DNA from: Dactylorhiza incarnata | Lineage: Eukaryota; Streptophyta; Magnoliopsida; Asparagales; Orchidaceae | Reading direction: 5' to 3' | NCBI GenBank assembly: GCA_033032865.1 | Contig: JAWHQI010000148.1 | Span: 5,041,501-5,105,500, forward strand | Length of the DNA: 64,000 bases | Shown here: positions 1 through 10,904 of the stretch, one piece after another | Numbering within the stretch: the first letter of the stretch is position 1 | How the letters are laid out: the number at the start of each line of letters is the position of its first letter | Program-made: the position numbers and the translations under genes | Notes under the pieces: generated by a model | Databases searched by the model: none | The model's input: the letters and a program-made list of their open reading frames with translations, nothing else | Told to the model about the DNA's origin: nothing

Positions 1-3000
1 ATTGCTTCTAAATGTCTTATATTATCAATATGAATCAAACTCTAAATTTGCTATAAGATATTTCAAATTAAATCCGGTTATTTGGCTATTAAGATTCTTA
101 GCCTTCACCAACAAGTGGTTTAGTGAAATAACTTGATCTAAAAGAAAATTCAAAGATCTAAATCAAAATTCTTAATTAAAGGAAAATCACTAAAAAGTAT
201 TGAAAGAATTTATCTTCATAATGAATATAGAATTCATAAACACCACTATGATCTATTGATGTCCTTTGCTAAAATTCTCTAACATCATAAGTCATATCAA
301 AAGTCTTCTAAAAATAATTATTTCTATCACATTTATGTGAATTATAATTGATATATTAAGTGATGACAATTGATATTATAATGGTTGGTGTATATTGCGA
401 TTTATTTCTAGTTTAGACCTTTGAATCATCTTGATATCAAATTAAATAAAATCGTCACTCCATTCTAGGTCTATAAGTTGAAACATTGTATCAACAAACC
501 TTGGTATAACATTAATCTTAAACTTATCATACGAACATTGTCGCCTAAAGAATATTTGTGTCTATGTTAGGCTTTATTTATTTACCAAGATATACAGGCT
601 GGGTATTCTCATCTAGGGCTTATCCAAGGTATGATTGTGCATGAACATTATTGTTAATCTATAAAATCATGCATATTTGATTTGTTCATTCATGACCTCT
701 CATGCTTACATTTCATATCATTTTCAAACTACATTGGTAAATATAAGCCTTAAAAATATTAAAATGGAGATATAATGAAACATATCACTTACAAAGTTTA
801 GTTGGTAAAGTCATATACAAAATCGCTAATGTTTCATGAAATTTGCACTATCTAGACATTTCCTAAAAATTTGCAACTTCAGCATGAAACTACTATTGGG
901 ACACCTAATCAAGACCACCAATCAAAATTTCCAAAATCCTAAAAAATCGTTCACTGTCTCCCGCGCTAGCGCTACCGCAGGCGCTAGCGTCCATGTTCGA
1001 TTTTCTATATTTTTTAAAATTCTAAAAATCCCTAAAAATATATAAATCTATATTTTCTACTTAGTTTTGCACTTCTGTTTTTATTTATTTTTTGAAAAAT
1101 TAAATACAAAACTACAAAAACCAAATTACAAAAAATATGTTTTTCTTTTTCGCTTGTGTTGTTCCCTTTGTTTAAAGTTCATCTTTATGCAAAAATCAAA
1201 TATAAAAATTACAAAAGCAAAAATTACAAAAATATGTTTTTATTTGCTAAAATCAAATACAAAAATATAAAACTTTAAAACTATAAAAAAAACTGTATGA
1301 TTTTTTGTGAAAAATCAAGCATGATTTAATCTATTATTTAGAAATTCTACAATGTTGCAATTTATATTTTCAAACTACATTGAACATTGTTTTCATCATG
1401 CTTTGATATATCTATTAATATGTGCATCAATTATATTTTAAAGGTTGTGCAGAACTAAGCTTAGCATGCCTCTAAGTATGAGTAAATGTTTTATGTTTGA
1501 TAATGATATTTATTCACTCACCCTTTTTGGTATTGTCTATATATGTGTTTAATCTAAGAATACTTATGTATGTTTTGTATTAGTACAATGGATTAAAATT
1601 GCACAAGTATCTTACCTACACTCCTTATTTTGCACTCTTAAAAATTAAGAAAAGTGGTTATGTTTTTTCATAAATTCTATTGATTTGCAAAACAAGTGTA
1701 TTCAGAGAACTTTGTACAAAACAAAATTATAAAATAAATGACAAAGATAACTCCACCAATCACTACTTGAACCTCCTGATAAGTCTTAATAAGCATTGTG
1801 AGGTTGAGCACCTTGGAAAGAATAGTAAAGTGTCTTGTGCAAATCAAATCTTTCTTTCAAAAATAAGAAAAACCACTTACTCTTAAGTACACCGGATCAC
1901 TAGGTTCAATATTAAATTTAAATATGTGATCCCCCAAGCACTACTTTGCACCCTGATAAGTCTTGATGAGCATTGTGTGTGCAGAGCACCTTGGTAGTTG
2001 TACTTTTTATTGTGCATTAAATTGTGTGGAAGTAATCTTATTTGTGTTTATTGTGCTCGTACTTTACATATATCTTGTATTTTTGATTAAAACATTTGTT
2101 TACATTACTCAAAAATACACTTATGTGCACATCATTATCTTCCATAACACTTCTTCTCATGAGTATTGGATCCTAATGCTAATTCTATATTACTCTTTAC
2201 TTATGAAATGCACTAGATAACCTAGCATGTTTTCTATAATGTTTGGTATGATTTGAAATTGTGAATTGAAATAACATTGTAGTAATCTCTTTGTGATAAT
2301 ATTATTTCATGCTTTGTTATTTTTGTCAACCATAAAAGATTTTCATTGAAACATGATTTACATAAACATCTTCTTTTTGAAATTAAACTCATATATCTTT
2401 TTATGGATTATTCTTGATTACAATAAGATGTTTCATGTATTTCTACAAGTCTTCCGCATCATCACCATATAACTTTTACCTTGCACTTTCATGCTTATAT
2501 CAAGTCTTAAATCTCAAATTTTTTCTTAAAAACAAGTGGTAGACTTGCTTGGTAGAATTTATATTGGTTATTCTAACATGCATATCATTTTTATAGTGAC
2601 AAACTCTGCTTTATTTCAATATAAATGTGTATGGTAAACGCTCTTCCAACAAGTGAAACATTGCTAAAAGGATGTTGTTTCTTTCTTCCAAAATGCTTCA
2701 ACTCTTATCTTTATAAAGTTAGTTTTGAAACTCAAAAACATCTCCTTTTTTAACTTAAACTCTTATTTAGTATTATGGTGTCTCTATTTCGAAATCTTCC
2801 GCAATGCTCAAACTCTGATACATTCATGAATTTCAATATAGCTAAGTAAGTTTTTTTTCAAAAAATTCAATTATGATTCTTCCCATTAGATTTAAAAGCT
2901 TCATGTTTCAAAAAACTATTATCCGTGACTTCATATCTCACCATAGCGGGGGTGTAGGGTTGTAGACATTAGATAGACTTATCTTTAGTCATGTCTTGTC

Positions 3001-3425
3001 CTTAACTGGGGAGGGTTCCAGTGGGGCCTTGCGAGGCACTGGGGGGAAAGAGTGCTAGGTTGAGTTTTGTCTAGTGTTTGCATATGGGACTAACACCCAA
3101 ACCTACGACATGTTTGCAGCTCCTCATGCCCATCCGTCACTTAGTACGGGGCTAGGGTGTAGACATATTGTCTGGGTAGATTGGTTATTTGGAAATCCTT
3201 ATTTTTATGCTTAAAACTTTTATATAAAGGGAAAATCATTACTTTTTTATGCTAAAAACTTTGATTTCCTTCTATGAAAAATTGTGTAATGCTTATAACT
3301 CTGATCTATTTAAATGAAAAACAATTCTAAAACTCCTTATCATTTACTTCAAAAGCTCGATCATGCCTTATTTTCTACTTACAAACTTTTTTGGTGATTT
3401 GTTTCCCTACACACTTTTGCTAATA

Positions 3426-3550
3426 ACAAAAGGGGGAGAACTAACATGATAAATATAACCCGCTATCATAAACCCAACATGACAAATTCAGATGATAGCT
3501 TACATATTAGGGGAGCATTCACTTAGGGGGAGCATGTATTTAGGGGGAGC
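3426..3550 (+). repeat. Cluster of polypurine-tract-like motifs (element S)
   Basis: Four purine runs of the form AGGGG(G)AG lie at about 3431, 3508, 3524 and 3542, upstream of the terminal one at 3671. Repeated PPT-like motifs before the 3' LTR are a known trait of SIRE/Maximus copia elements and support that assignment. Confidence 0.6.
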
Positions 3551-3670
3551 AATTCTAAATGCTAAAATCAATAATTATCCTAAGTCATCACTCTCACACA
3601 CACACAAGTATAGTTTCATCATGCTTATTTATTAATGCTTTGATTTATCATTAATGGATTTGTTATTATC

Positions 3671-3683
3671 AAAAGGGGGAGTT
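3671..3683 (+). other. Polypurine tract of element S
   Basis: AAAAGGGGGAGTT directly abuts the LTR start TGTTGGA. This is the expected plus-strand primer position. Confidence 0.75.
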
Positions 3684-3921
3684 TGTTGGAACATGGTCTT
3701 CCGCATCTCCTAGGTTTGAGAATAACAAATCCTACGTGTATTTGATCTTGTGTGTTTAAGTGTGCAGGAAATCAAAGTCCACATGACTCAAGGATAATTG
3801 TCCTCAAAATTGAGGCCAGAATTCCAAAATGGCCACTAGCGCCAGTGGTAGCGATAGCGCCCAGCGCTAGCAATGATTAGCGCGATTCCGACAGTGTTTT
3901 TAGAAGGAGCTAGCACTCGGC

Positions 3922-4147
3922 GGTAGCTACTAGCGCTGGCGATAGCATGGCGCACAAGAGGCATAGAGCAAAATATTGCCACGGATTGAAGATCCTGCCG
4001 CGCAAAACATTACTTAATCAGGGATAGCGCCGGCGGTAGCTACTAGCGCTGGCGGTAGCGTGGTGCACAAGAGGCATAGAGCAACATGTTGCCGCGGATT
4101 GAACATCCTGCCGCGCAAAACATTACTTAATCCATCTAGCGCCGGCG
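3922..4147 (+). repeat. 113-bp tandem duplication with CTAGCGC/GGTAGC palindromic modules in the S LTR
   Basis: Two adjacent copies (3922-4034 and 4035-4147) share the 'GGTAGCTACTAGCGCTGGCG' start and the 'GCACAAGAGGCATAGAGCAA' block. Palindrome-like AGCGCTGGCGGTAGC modules recur from about 3835 to 4172, ending just before the TATA box. Confidence 0.8.
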
Positions 4148-4178
4148 GTAGCGCTAGCGCCAGCGGTAGCGCTGAGGC

Positions 4179-4185
4179 TATAAAA
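4179..4185 (+). promoter_or_regulatory. TATA box of the S LTR
   Basis: TATAAAA immediately downstream of the AGCGC repeat modules and about 570 bp upstream of the AATAAA at 4748, as expected for a U3 promoter. Confidence 0.6.
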
Positions 4186-4884
4186 TGGACACTTTGGCTC
4201 CGTCTTTATAATCCTCTAGAGATCCCAAATTCCAGAGCCTCGTGCCACAGCATAGAGAGGAGAGTTCAGAGAGATACTCCCACAAATCCATAAAGCCATA
4301 AGGAGATCCGTGGAGAAGATTTCAACACGCGTCATCATCATGACGAAAGACCGCATCGACTACGATCATACTCTGCGGGCCTTCATCCACTTCTCCAAGA
4401 GATCCATATAGGGAGTTTTTATTATTGCTGTCTTCTATTTTATTTCTCTTTTTCTTTGTAAATGGTAGTGAAATCGCCTCGTGTTGGAGACTAGGTCTGG
4501 GGTAGGACTTAGGGCTGAAATTCGCCTCGTGTTGGAGACTAGATCTAGGCTAGGTCTAGGGGGTGCTCGAGGCCACATCCGGGGAAGGATTGGCTAGAGC
4601 GGCTTGAGGCCGAATCCGGGAAGGAGAAGGTTAGGGCCACCGGTTCGTGGGGAAGCGAGTCGGGATAGAAAACGAAAAGAGCTTTTATTATTCACCTCCG
4701 ATCTCTAGCGTCATTGAGATTAAGTTTTGTAAAACTTATTTAATATCAATAAAGCTTGTCTCTCTTTTTGTTTTACTTGACTTCTTGTTTTAATATTGCA
4801 ATATTCCAAAGTTTTTCTAAATAAATTCTAAAGTTTTTGAAAACCCTTATTCACCCCCCTTTAAGGGCGCCGACCGATCCAACA

Positions 4885-5315
4885 GTGATCGGTGGTCTCG
4901 GCGGTCACTCAAAACTGAGACCGCTCTAACCACTGGCTTGAACTGGAAGCTCTCCAAAAGTGCTCCAACTGGTACCCCTACCCCTCTATTTATAGACGCA
5001 GGGGCCTGCCCGAACGGGCAGATCCTGAAGGTAACGGGCGACCTCCTTAGGGGGAGATCTCGCAGGGCGAGGTCGCCCAGGGGGGCGACCTCCTTAGGGG
5101 GAGATCGCCCAGGGGGCGATCTCGCAGGGCGAGGTCGTCCAGGGGGGCGACCTCAAAGGGCCGGGGTCGCCCAAAAAGGGGGGCGACCTCCCGGGATAGG
5201 AGTCATGTGGGTCGCGACCTTCAAGCTAGATGGCACGAAGCTCGACCCCTACGAGGCACGAAAACAAGACCACCCGGGCGATAGGATACCGCCAGGGCAC
5301 GAGCAGCTAACTTGA
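4885..5315 (-). mobile_element. GC-rich LTR fragment of an unidentified retrotransposon
   Basis: The S LTR ends here and base composition switches abruptly. Read on the minus strand there is a consensus TATAAATA box at 4994-4987, and upstream of it (5030-5200) imperfect palindromic repeats with arms GGGCGACCTC and GAGGTCGCCC plus GGCGATCTCGC. This resembles the U3 of an LTR, with S inserted into or next to its downstream part. No coding sequence or primer site is visible. The 125-codon plus-strand open frame here is a by-product of the GC-rich repeats. The right boundary with element F is uncertain by tens of bases. Confidence 0.45.
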
Positions 5316-5324
5316 GGTGATCGC

Positions 5325-5550
5325 CGATTTCTGGGTAAAACAATGAAAAATTATGATCATAATTATTATCAAAATTATTTGCATAATGCTGAGGATAATT
5401 ATTTCCATAATAATTATTTTGAGAATATGAATGTAAATAACATTCCTCACTTTGATGAGGCGCACCACAATAATAACAACTAAACCGGCACCTTCGTGCG
5501 GCTTGTAAGAGATAAAGTTGGTTTCGAAGCTCGACAACCTTAACGGCCAA
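5325..5550 (-). pseudogene. gag zinc-knuckle remnant of Athila-type element F
   Basis: The minus strand encodes a knuckle CYYCGAPHQSEEC (spacing X2-X3-X4, one residue short of the usual CX2CX4HX4C), followed by an Asn/Tyr-rich tail with repeated NN pairs. This resembles the C-terminal part of Athila-type gag and aligns in position with the Asn-rich segment of element D near 32500. The capsid domain that should precede it is absent: upstream is only leader sequence, so an internal deletion is likely. The reading frame has no secure start codon. Confidence 0.55.
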
Positions 5551-5837
5551 TTAGAATTCATTCATAATAAAAATAAAAAGAAAACAACATTTACTCAAAT
5601 GAATGAAATTTTAAAAATATTTTTATTATAAATATATTTTATTTCGTTTAAAAAGCGGGTTAAATTATTCCCGGACTTCCCAAGGTCATCCCGGTGAAGG
5701 GCTCGCAAGGTACTAGAGACTGTGATGGGAATTCAAGCCCAAAGCGTCCTTTCCGAGAATTTAGATTACGCTTTTTAAGATTTTTTTTTAAAAATTTTAA
5801 AGAGAAGGGGGAGAAGAAAAGAAACATAAAATTAATA
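5551..5837 (-). other. 5' leader of element F, primer site deleted
   Basis: Contains the box GGAAAGGACGCTTTGGGCTT (minus strand, near 5735-5755), also found in the D leader (23332-23365) and downstream of D pol (63515). The sequence between the LTR tail and this box lacks the tRNA-Asp primer site present in D, so the LTR end and primer site appear to have been lost together. Confidence 0.5.
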
Positions 5838-6760
5838 ACGGCAAGTGTGCCGTATCGAATGTAGTATAGGTTATAAAAACCAAGTTCATATTAGACTCGG
5901 GTTGATTGAGTACTCTTACTTCAGGAAAGTCTCTATTATTTAATCAATTACAACTTGAGGGTTGGTTTTGCAAAAAGGATATAAAAATAAGATTAAAAAG
6001 AAGAGTAAAAATGGTAGCACTCGATCATTGAATCACCGCGGAATAAAGAATAATAAGAAGAAATAAAATCGCAATCTCTTACTAGAATAACTTTGACCGT
6101 GGGGATTCACGAATTATGAAAGTACCTTGGGTCGAGGATACGCCCAACTAAGATTAGGAATATCAACTGAATTCTCATTCAATAATCGATAACCTAATAC
6201 TTGCTTTACGAGATGAATCCCGCTATTGGATTTGACTTCAATCTGGGAGATTTATGTCAACCTCATTCGAGGGTTGCATGCAACTCTCTTTATCCTTGAA
6301 GGATCGATTCGTCTTACGAGCTTGTTCGGCTTACTTAAGAACGAAAACAAGAACGAGAATTATATATCGAAAATATAATCTCATTTCGTTAGAATCAAGG
6401 ATAAATCTTAAGAGTTTGTAGAAAAGAGAAAGAGCAAGACTAAATTACTTCAAAACCAATATTATTCCTTGGATCATCTCGATCAAGTACTAATAATAAT
6501 TTAGCTACTCATGGAGATTGAGGAATCAAAAGAAATAAAAGAATACAAGAATAAGGGAGAAGAAAATGAGAGAAATAAAACTAATTTATTAATTAATGCA
6601 AAGAGAATTACAAACTAAGAAAAGGAAATTACAACTATTGAATTGAAAGGTACAATTTGCAAGTAGTAAAAGGATTATAAGAACTACTAAAAACATGAAA
6701 ATAAAGACATGAAATGAAAGTTCTAATCCTAAAAATTTGTCCCTTGAGGGAGAAGCTCCT

Positions 6761-6768
6761 TTTAAATA
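6761..6768 (-). promoter_or_regulatory. TATA box of the F LTR
   Basis: TATTTAAA on the minus strand, about 28 bp downstream of the last palindrome. The D LTR has the same arrangement at 22303-22310. Confidence 0.5.
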
Positions 6769-6785
6769 GGCAGAAATTTGATGTT

Positions 6786-7235
6786 ACACGCCCTTGGTCA
6801 CGCCCGTGACCAAGGGGCGTGTATGGAGCGTGATCGGTGCTGAGGGAGAGGGCGCGTTCTGGCTTCAATGCAGGCGTTTCGGAGGCGTCACGCCCTAGGT
6901 CACGCCCGTGACCTGGGGCGTGTAATCCTTAAATGTGCTGCTGGCGGGAAATATTTGGCGGGAAGGTGCGCGGGGCGAGTCACGCCCGTGACTGAATGTC
7001 ATGCCCCCTGGTCACGCCCGTGACCTAGGGCGTATAAGGCTTGGTCTCAGCGGTTCTGCTTCGTCTCAGCGGGTCGTGGTCGTGACATTGGGTCACGCCC
7101 TTGGTCACACCCGTGACCTGGGGCGTGTACTTGGCGAATTCTTCACGGAACGCCCCCGTGGTGGCGGAATTGGGTCTGGAACATATCTACGCTGTCACGC
7201 CCCCTGGTCACGCCCGTGACCTTGGGCGTGTACTT
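6786..7235. repeat. Array of GGTCACGCCCGTGACC palindromes in the F LTR
   Basis: Palindromic cores start at 6796, 6898, 7010, 7103 and 7206, with a weaker one at 6978. Each is flanked by outer arms ACGCCC and GGGCGTG, which makes nested inverted repeats. The spacing is about 93-112 bp. Confidence 0.85.
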
Positions 7236-7407
7236 GACATTTTTACTCAAAGTACCCAGAAAACCTGCAAAACATAAACTAAGCTTAAATTAGTTGAAGA
7301 AGTTAAAAAGGGACAGATTAAATAAGAAAATACATATAAATTATATAAATTCAATTTAAAACTATATTAAAATAATACTAAAAGATGAGTACAAAAATTA
7401 CTCATCA

Positions 7408-8048
7408 AAAAGGCTGCTTCCGCAAAGCCTGTTCCCAAGAAGGTAAACCAACAAGTGGTGAGAGCAACTCCACTCCACTCTCACACTTGCAAGGTTCACC
7501 CAAGACCTGTTAGGGCAGTTTTCTTCTCTCCTGCTCACCAACACTCCCATCCCACTCAAAAGGTGAGGCAGAAGAGAAGGTATAACATGTATGAATGCTG
7601 GTGCTGTGGGAAAGTAGGCCACTTTGCCCTGGACTGTTGGTTCAACCCAACAGGACCCAATGCAAATAGAGTACAGAACCCTCAGTGGTGTGCCATTCCA
7701 TTTTATCTTCCTAACATGAACCAAGGACTCAATCCAAATTTGGTACCTAAGGGTAATTAACTTTTCTTGCAGGTATGTCCAAATGCCAACCCATCTCCAA
7801 TCTGGTATTTGGACAGTGGCTGCTCCAGGCATATGACTGGAGTCAGGAAGTATCTAAGAAGTTTCACCCTTGTGGAGAATGGACCAACAGTCATTTTTTG
7901 CGGTGTAGAGAAGGGGTTGACTAAAGGTTATGGTAATATTTCTAATGGCTTAGTTACCATCACAAAGGTAGCTTATGTTGAGGGATTGAAACATAATATC
8001 ATAAGCATAGCAGCTTTGTGATCTAGGTTTTGTTATCATCTTCCACAA
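7408..8048 (+). pseudogene. Copia element A: gag zinc knuckle and protease remnant
   Basis: An open stretch encodes a nucleocapsid knuckle CWCCGKVGHFALDC (CX2CX4HX4C) at about 7593-7634. A stop follows at 7758-7760, then the copia protease signature WYLDSGCSRHMTG at about 7803-7841. The frame breaks again at 8019. Gag sequence upstream of the knuckle is lost at the junction with element F. In a live element gag and the aspartic protease form one polyprotein with the integrase and RT described next. Confidence 0.75.
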
Positions 8049-8058
8049 GGATAAGTGC

Positions 8059-9089
8059 TTGATTAAGAAATCCTTAGATTCAGAGGCTACCTTAACTGGC
8101 AATAGGAGTGGTAATATTTACTGCTTAAATTTCATTAATGAAATTTCTTCCATGCATGTATGTCTTGTGGCTAATGACAAAGAGGCTCTATGTGTACAAT
8201 GGCACAAGAGACTTGCACACATTAACTATAACACTATAAGCAAGCTTTTCTCACTAGACATAGTAAGAAATGGACCTAATATTAAGTGCATCAAGGAAGG
8301 TCCCTATCAAGCTTGCCAACTTGGGAAGCAGACAAGGACCAGCTTTAAAAGCATTTCTGACAAGAATTCCTCTATGTGCTTATTTCTATTGCACATGGAT
8401 TTGTTTGGTCCTATGTCAGTTCTCAGCTTAGGAGGGAAGGCTTACACCCTTGTAATAGTTGATGATTACTCAAGGTTCACTTGGGTGTTCTTCCTTAAAA
8501 GGAAGTCAGATACCTTAGATATATTGAAGAACTTTGTCAGGCAGATCCAGAATGAGATGAACTCTATTGTGGTCAAATTCAGAAGTGACCATGGCACAGA
8601 ATTTCAGTCAGGGGCCATAATAGAATTCTGCCAAGAACTAGGTATCTCTCAAGAATTTTCCTCCCCTAGAACTCCTCAACAAAATGGGGTTGCAGAAAGG
8701 AAAAATAGAACCTTGATAGAGGCAAGTAGGACAATGTTAAGTGACTCCTCTCTACCAGAATATTTCTGGGCAGAGGCTGTCAATACTGCTGGTCATGTGG
8801 TAAATAGGGCCTCCATCATCAAAGACCACAAGAAGACTCCCTATGAACTGATGAAAGACGGAAAACCTAACTTATCCTACTTTAGGATCCTTGGTAGTAA
8901 ATGGTATGTCCTTAATAATGGGAAAGCCAAGCTAACCAAGTATGCTGAGAAAAGTAGGGAGGGTATTTTTGTTGGCTACAGTTCCAATAGCAAGGTTTAT
9001 AGGGTATACAACATCAATACCCAAGAAGTGGAAGAATCTGTACATGTTGTATTTGATGAGACAAGCCTTATACATAAAGGCTGGTCTAG
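8059..9089 (+). pseudogene. Copia element A: GAG-pre-integrase and integrase, interrupted by B
   Basis: A run of about 340 codons. Residues 49-86 hold the HHCC-type zinc module (H49, H54, C77, C86 before QLGKQ). The catalytic triad is visible as D114 (HMDLFGP), D177 (RSDHGTEF) and E213 (GVAERKNRT). The integrase would join the cDNA to host DNA. The frame continues past 9089 only after removal of element B: the reading resumes at 15571 with a duplicated TCTAG. The family order PR-INT-RT-RH is copia, and the RT and integrase wording is closest to SIRE/Maximus lineages (from memory, not searched). Confidence 0.85.
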
Positions 9090-9372
9090 TGATGAGTCCT
9101 GATTATATACACATTCATGGACTCATCCGGGCCATTATTTAGTCAATATCACGCACTTTAGCCTTATTATAGTTTATAATTGATAACCCATGCTAGGTGC
9201 ACATTTTGGCCCACTTTGGTGTGTTTTCGTGTTTATTTCCTTTCATAGTACTCATATGTTGTTAAGTGCCACTTTCGGTGGCTAGATCTGTGTTTGTGCT
9301 GGAATAGGAGGCGTGCAAGTGTTTCCGGTGCAATTCTGCACAGGAACACTGCGCACGATCACTTGTTCTAGT

Positions 9373-9693
9373 GCGCACGACCACTGGTCGTGCGCCACTG
9401 ATCGTGCGCACTTAGCCCCTTTTTACGAGTTCTGTCGGGTGCAGTGCGCGCGCCCATCAACTCCAGTGCGCACGACCACCGGTCGTGCGCCACTGTCCGT
9501 GCGCACTTAATAGTAATTTTATGAGTTCTGTCTCACCTATTGCGCACGACCACCGACGCTAGTGCGCACGATCAACGGTCGTGCGCCACTGGTCGTGCGA
9601 GCATTTTATTTTATAATTTCTGTCTTTGCAGGTTCTGTCCAGGCAGAGCGCACGATCACAGGATTCCAGTGCGCACGACCAATGGTCGTGCGC
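9373..9693. repeat. GCGCACGACC palindrome array in the B 5' LTR
   Basis: Four 23-bp near-perfect palindromes spaced 95, 96 and 107 bp apart, with half-sites between them. Equivalent arrays occur in the B 3' LTR, both C LTRs, the C fragment, both E LTRs and (two copies each) all T LTRs. In C the spacing in the same order is 95, 96, 107. Confidence 0.9.
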
Positions 9694-9726
9694 CACTGAC
9701 CGTGCGCACTGTTTAATTCCAGCGCC

Positions 9727-9733
9727 TATAAAT
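9727..9733 (+). promoter_or_regulatory. TATA box of the B 5' LTR
   Basis: TATAAAT lies 34 bp downstream of the last palindrome. The same box is conserved in C (42256-42263, minus), E (31129-31136, minus) and T (43317-43324). Confidence 0.65.
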
Positions 9734-10686
9734 TCCCTGCTCGCAATTTTAGGTCATCATCCCGATTTTCAGCGCCGTTTTCCGCCCGGTTCCGCCCAGT
9801 TTCGCCCCTCCACCGTCGCCCACCATCTAGAGGTGCTCCGGGCTTGCTCTTCACGCCAATCTTGAGCCGGAGTTTCCTCTCGGCCTCCTCCTTCATCCAA
9901 GAGCTCCAAAGGAAGACCTAGCCGCTATCTCCATCGAGCAAGAGGAAGTTGGCAACCTCCACCGGATCGTGACACGAAGAAGACGGGTCCATTGGAGAGT
10001 CGTGACAGCTCTCTCTACCCCGGACGTAGTTGTGGACCGAGCTTGGACGCGGATTGACAACCCGGCGATTCCAACCGTGAATCTTCAACGAGCCTTCGGA
10101 TTCGGTCGATTTCTTGCCTTGTTCTCCTTTTATTGATGTATTTGCAACTAGATCTAACATTATGATGAAGTGTATTTTGATTAAATAGCATTTTTACTTG
10201 ATTATGTCTATGTGATCGAGTATTTTTGTTTATATTATTGAGGTGCGCCTTGTGGTGTGGTTTGTTGGTTGTCCGGTGCCGCACTAGCAATTGCTAGTGG
10301 CGTGCTTGTCGAAGAGGTGCTTGCGACCCTCATTTCGCTAGCCTACTCGCCCATCCGCCCTTGCGACGCAGCGCGCTCAAGGCCTGCCTAGTCTCCATCC
10401 CGCCAAGCGAAGCTTTGCATAGCGGCATTGCATAGGAGTAGTTGATAGCTTTTCTTTTATTTTCCAAAAGCCCAATCACCCCGTTTCCGCATTCCATCCG
10501 ACTCAAGGACTTCGATCTCAAGTCCTTCCTCGAACGTTAACTCCACCTTACTGTGTTCCTTGAGAGATTCGATACTCGGGGATTACTCCTCGTTTTATAT
10601 TACTTGAACGATCGGTACACTGCCGTTTCGTGTCGCAGTCGAGCTACCGCCTATAGCGGTGTGTGAGATTTGAGCCATCAAGTTTT

Positions 10687-10704
10687 TGGCGCCGTTGCCG
10701 GGGA
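10687..10704 (+). other. Primer-binding site of B (tRNA-Asp type)
   Basis: TGGCGCCGTTGCCGGGGA, six bases after the LTR end, complementary to the 3' end of plant tRNA-Asp as I recall it. Athila-type gypsy elements commonly use this primer. Confidence 0.85.
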
Positions 10705-10904
10705 ACACAGTCGTGTGAGTTTTCTGGAGAGGGAGAACCTGAGAGAAAAGCCCTTCCATTTGTAAATTGCATTTTCTGTTATTTTATTTCTGTTCTTTTT
10801 ATTCCATTTTCTTGTTTTATAGTAGGTTGCTTTAGTAAATTTTTGTTAGGTGTAGTATTTCGCACAATAGTGTTTGTCTTTTTGAATCGTTTTATCTTCA
10901 CACT

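Larger units (their letters stand above)
1..3683 (+). mobile_element. Internal 3' region of a SIRE-like copia retrotransposon (element S), non-coding
   Basis: AT-rich sequence ending in the polypurine tract and 3' LTR that follow. No recognisable reverse transcriptase, integrase or envelope-like protein survives; the short open frames have no family motifs. Two diverged copies of a segment built around 'TGATAAGTCTT' and 'AGCATTGTG' lie near 1740-1840 and 1930-2000. A G-rich stretch at 2940-3180 differs from its surroundings and is bracketed by 'TGTAGACAT'. Assignment to element S rests on position: the region lies directly 5' of the S polypurine tract. SIRE/Maximus elements are known for long spacers between pol and the 3' LTR. 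Confidence 0.55.
3684..4884 (+). mobile_element. 3' LTR of SIRE-like copia element S (1201 bp)
   Basis: Starts TGTTGGA and ends TCCAACA, perfect inverted termini with TG..CA ends, right after the polypurine tract. The opening resembles the SIRE/Maximus LTR start, including a 'CTTCCGCATCTCCTAGGTTTGA' type stretch followed by 'ATAACAAAT' (recalled from the family, not searched). A TATA-like box lies at 4179-4185 and an AATAAA polyadenylation signal at 4748-4753, which places R between them. The partner LTR is outside the window. Confidence 0.8.
5838..7407 (-). mobile_element. 5' LTR of Athila-type element F
   Basis: Minus-strand LTR of the same family as the D LTR at 21537. Shared features are the start TGATGAGTA with its hairpin (7384-7406), an array of GGTCACGCCCGTGACC palindromes (6796-7221), a TATTTAAA box and a closing stretch around 'ACTACATTCGATACGG'. 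The last bases and primer site are missing at about 5838. F is older than, or more damaged than, D. Confidence 0.75.
9090..10680 (+). mobile_element. 5' LTR of element B (1591 bp)
   Basis: Begins with a hairpin (GATGAGTCC at 9091-9099 pairing with GGACTCATC at 9119-9127). Four palindromes with arms GCGCACGACC and GGTCGTGCGC are centred at 9384, 9479, 9575 (arm variants) and 9682. A TATA box lies at 9727-9733. The LTR differs strongly from the 3' LTR except for a nearly identical block at about 9630-10120. Confidence 0.9.

Noticed and set aside
1680..2220. Possible envelope-like or small genes in the left AT-rich region
   Set aside because: Short frames, low-complexity composition and no recognisable motif; treated as non-coding internal sequence of element S.
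4938..5315. 125-codon open frame rich in Gly/Arg
   Set aside because: Produced by GC-rich repeat modules; no start context, motif or homologue visible.
9340..9715. Regularly spaced palindromic repeats resembling a CRISPR array
   Set aside because: Plant nuclear context, repeats lie inside LTR U3 regions next to a TATA box, intervals are not spacer-like, and the pattern recurs in every LTR of the family.
10687..10704. tRNA-Asp gene fragment
   Set aside because: Only the 18-base primer-site match is present, with no cloverleaf sequence around it.
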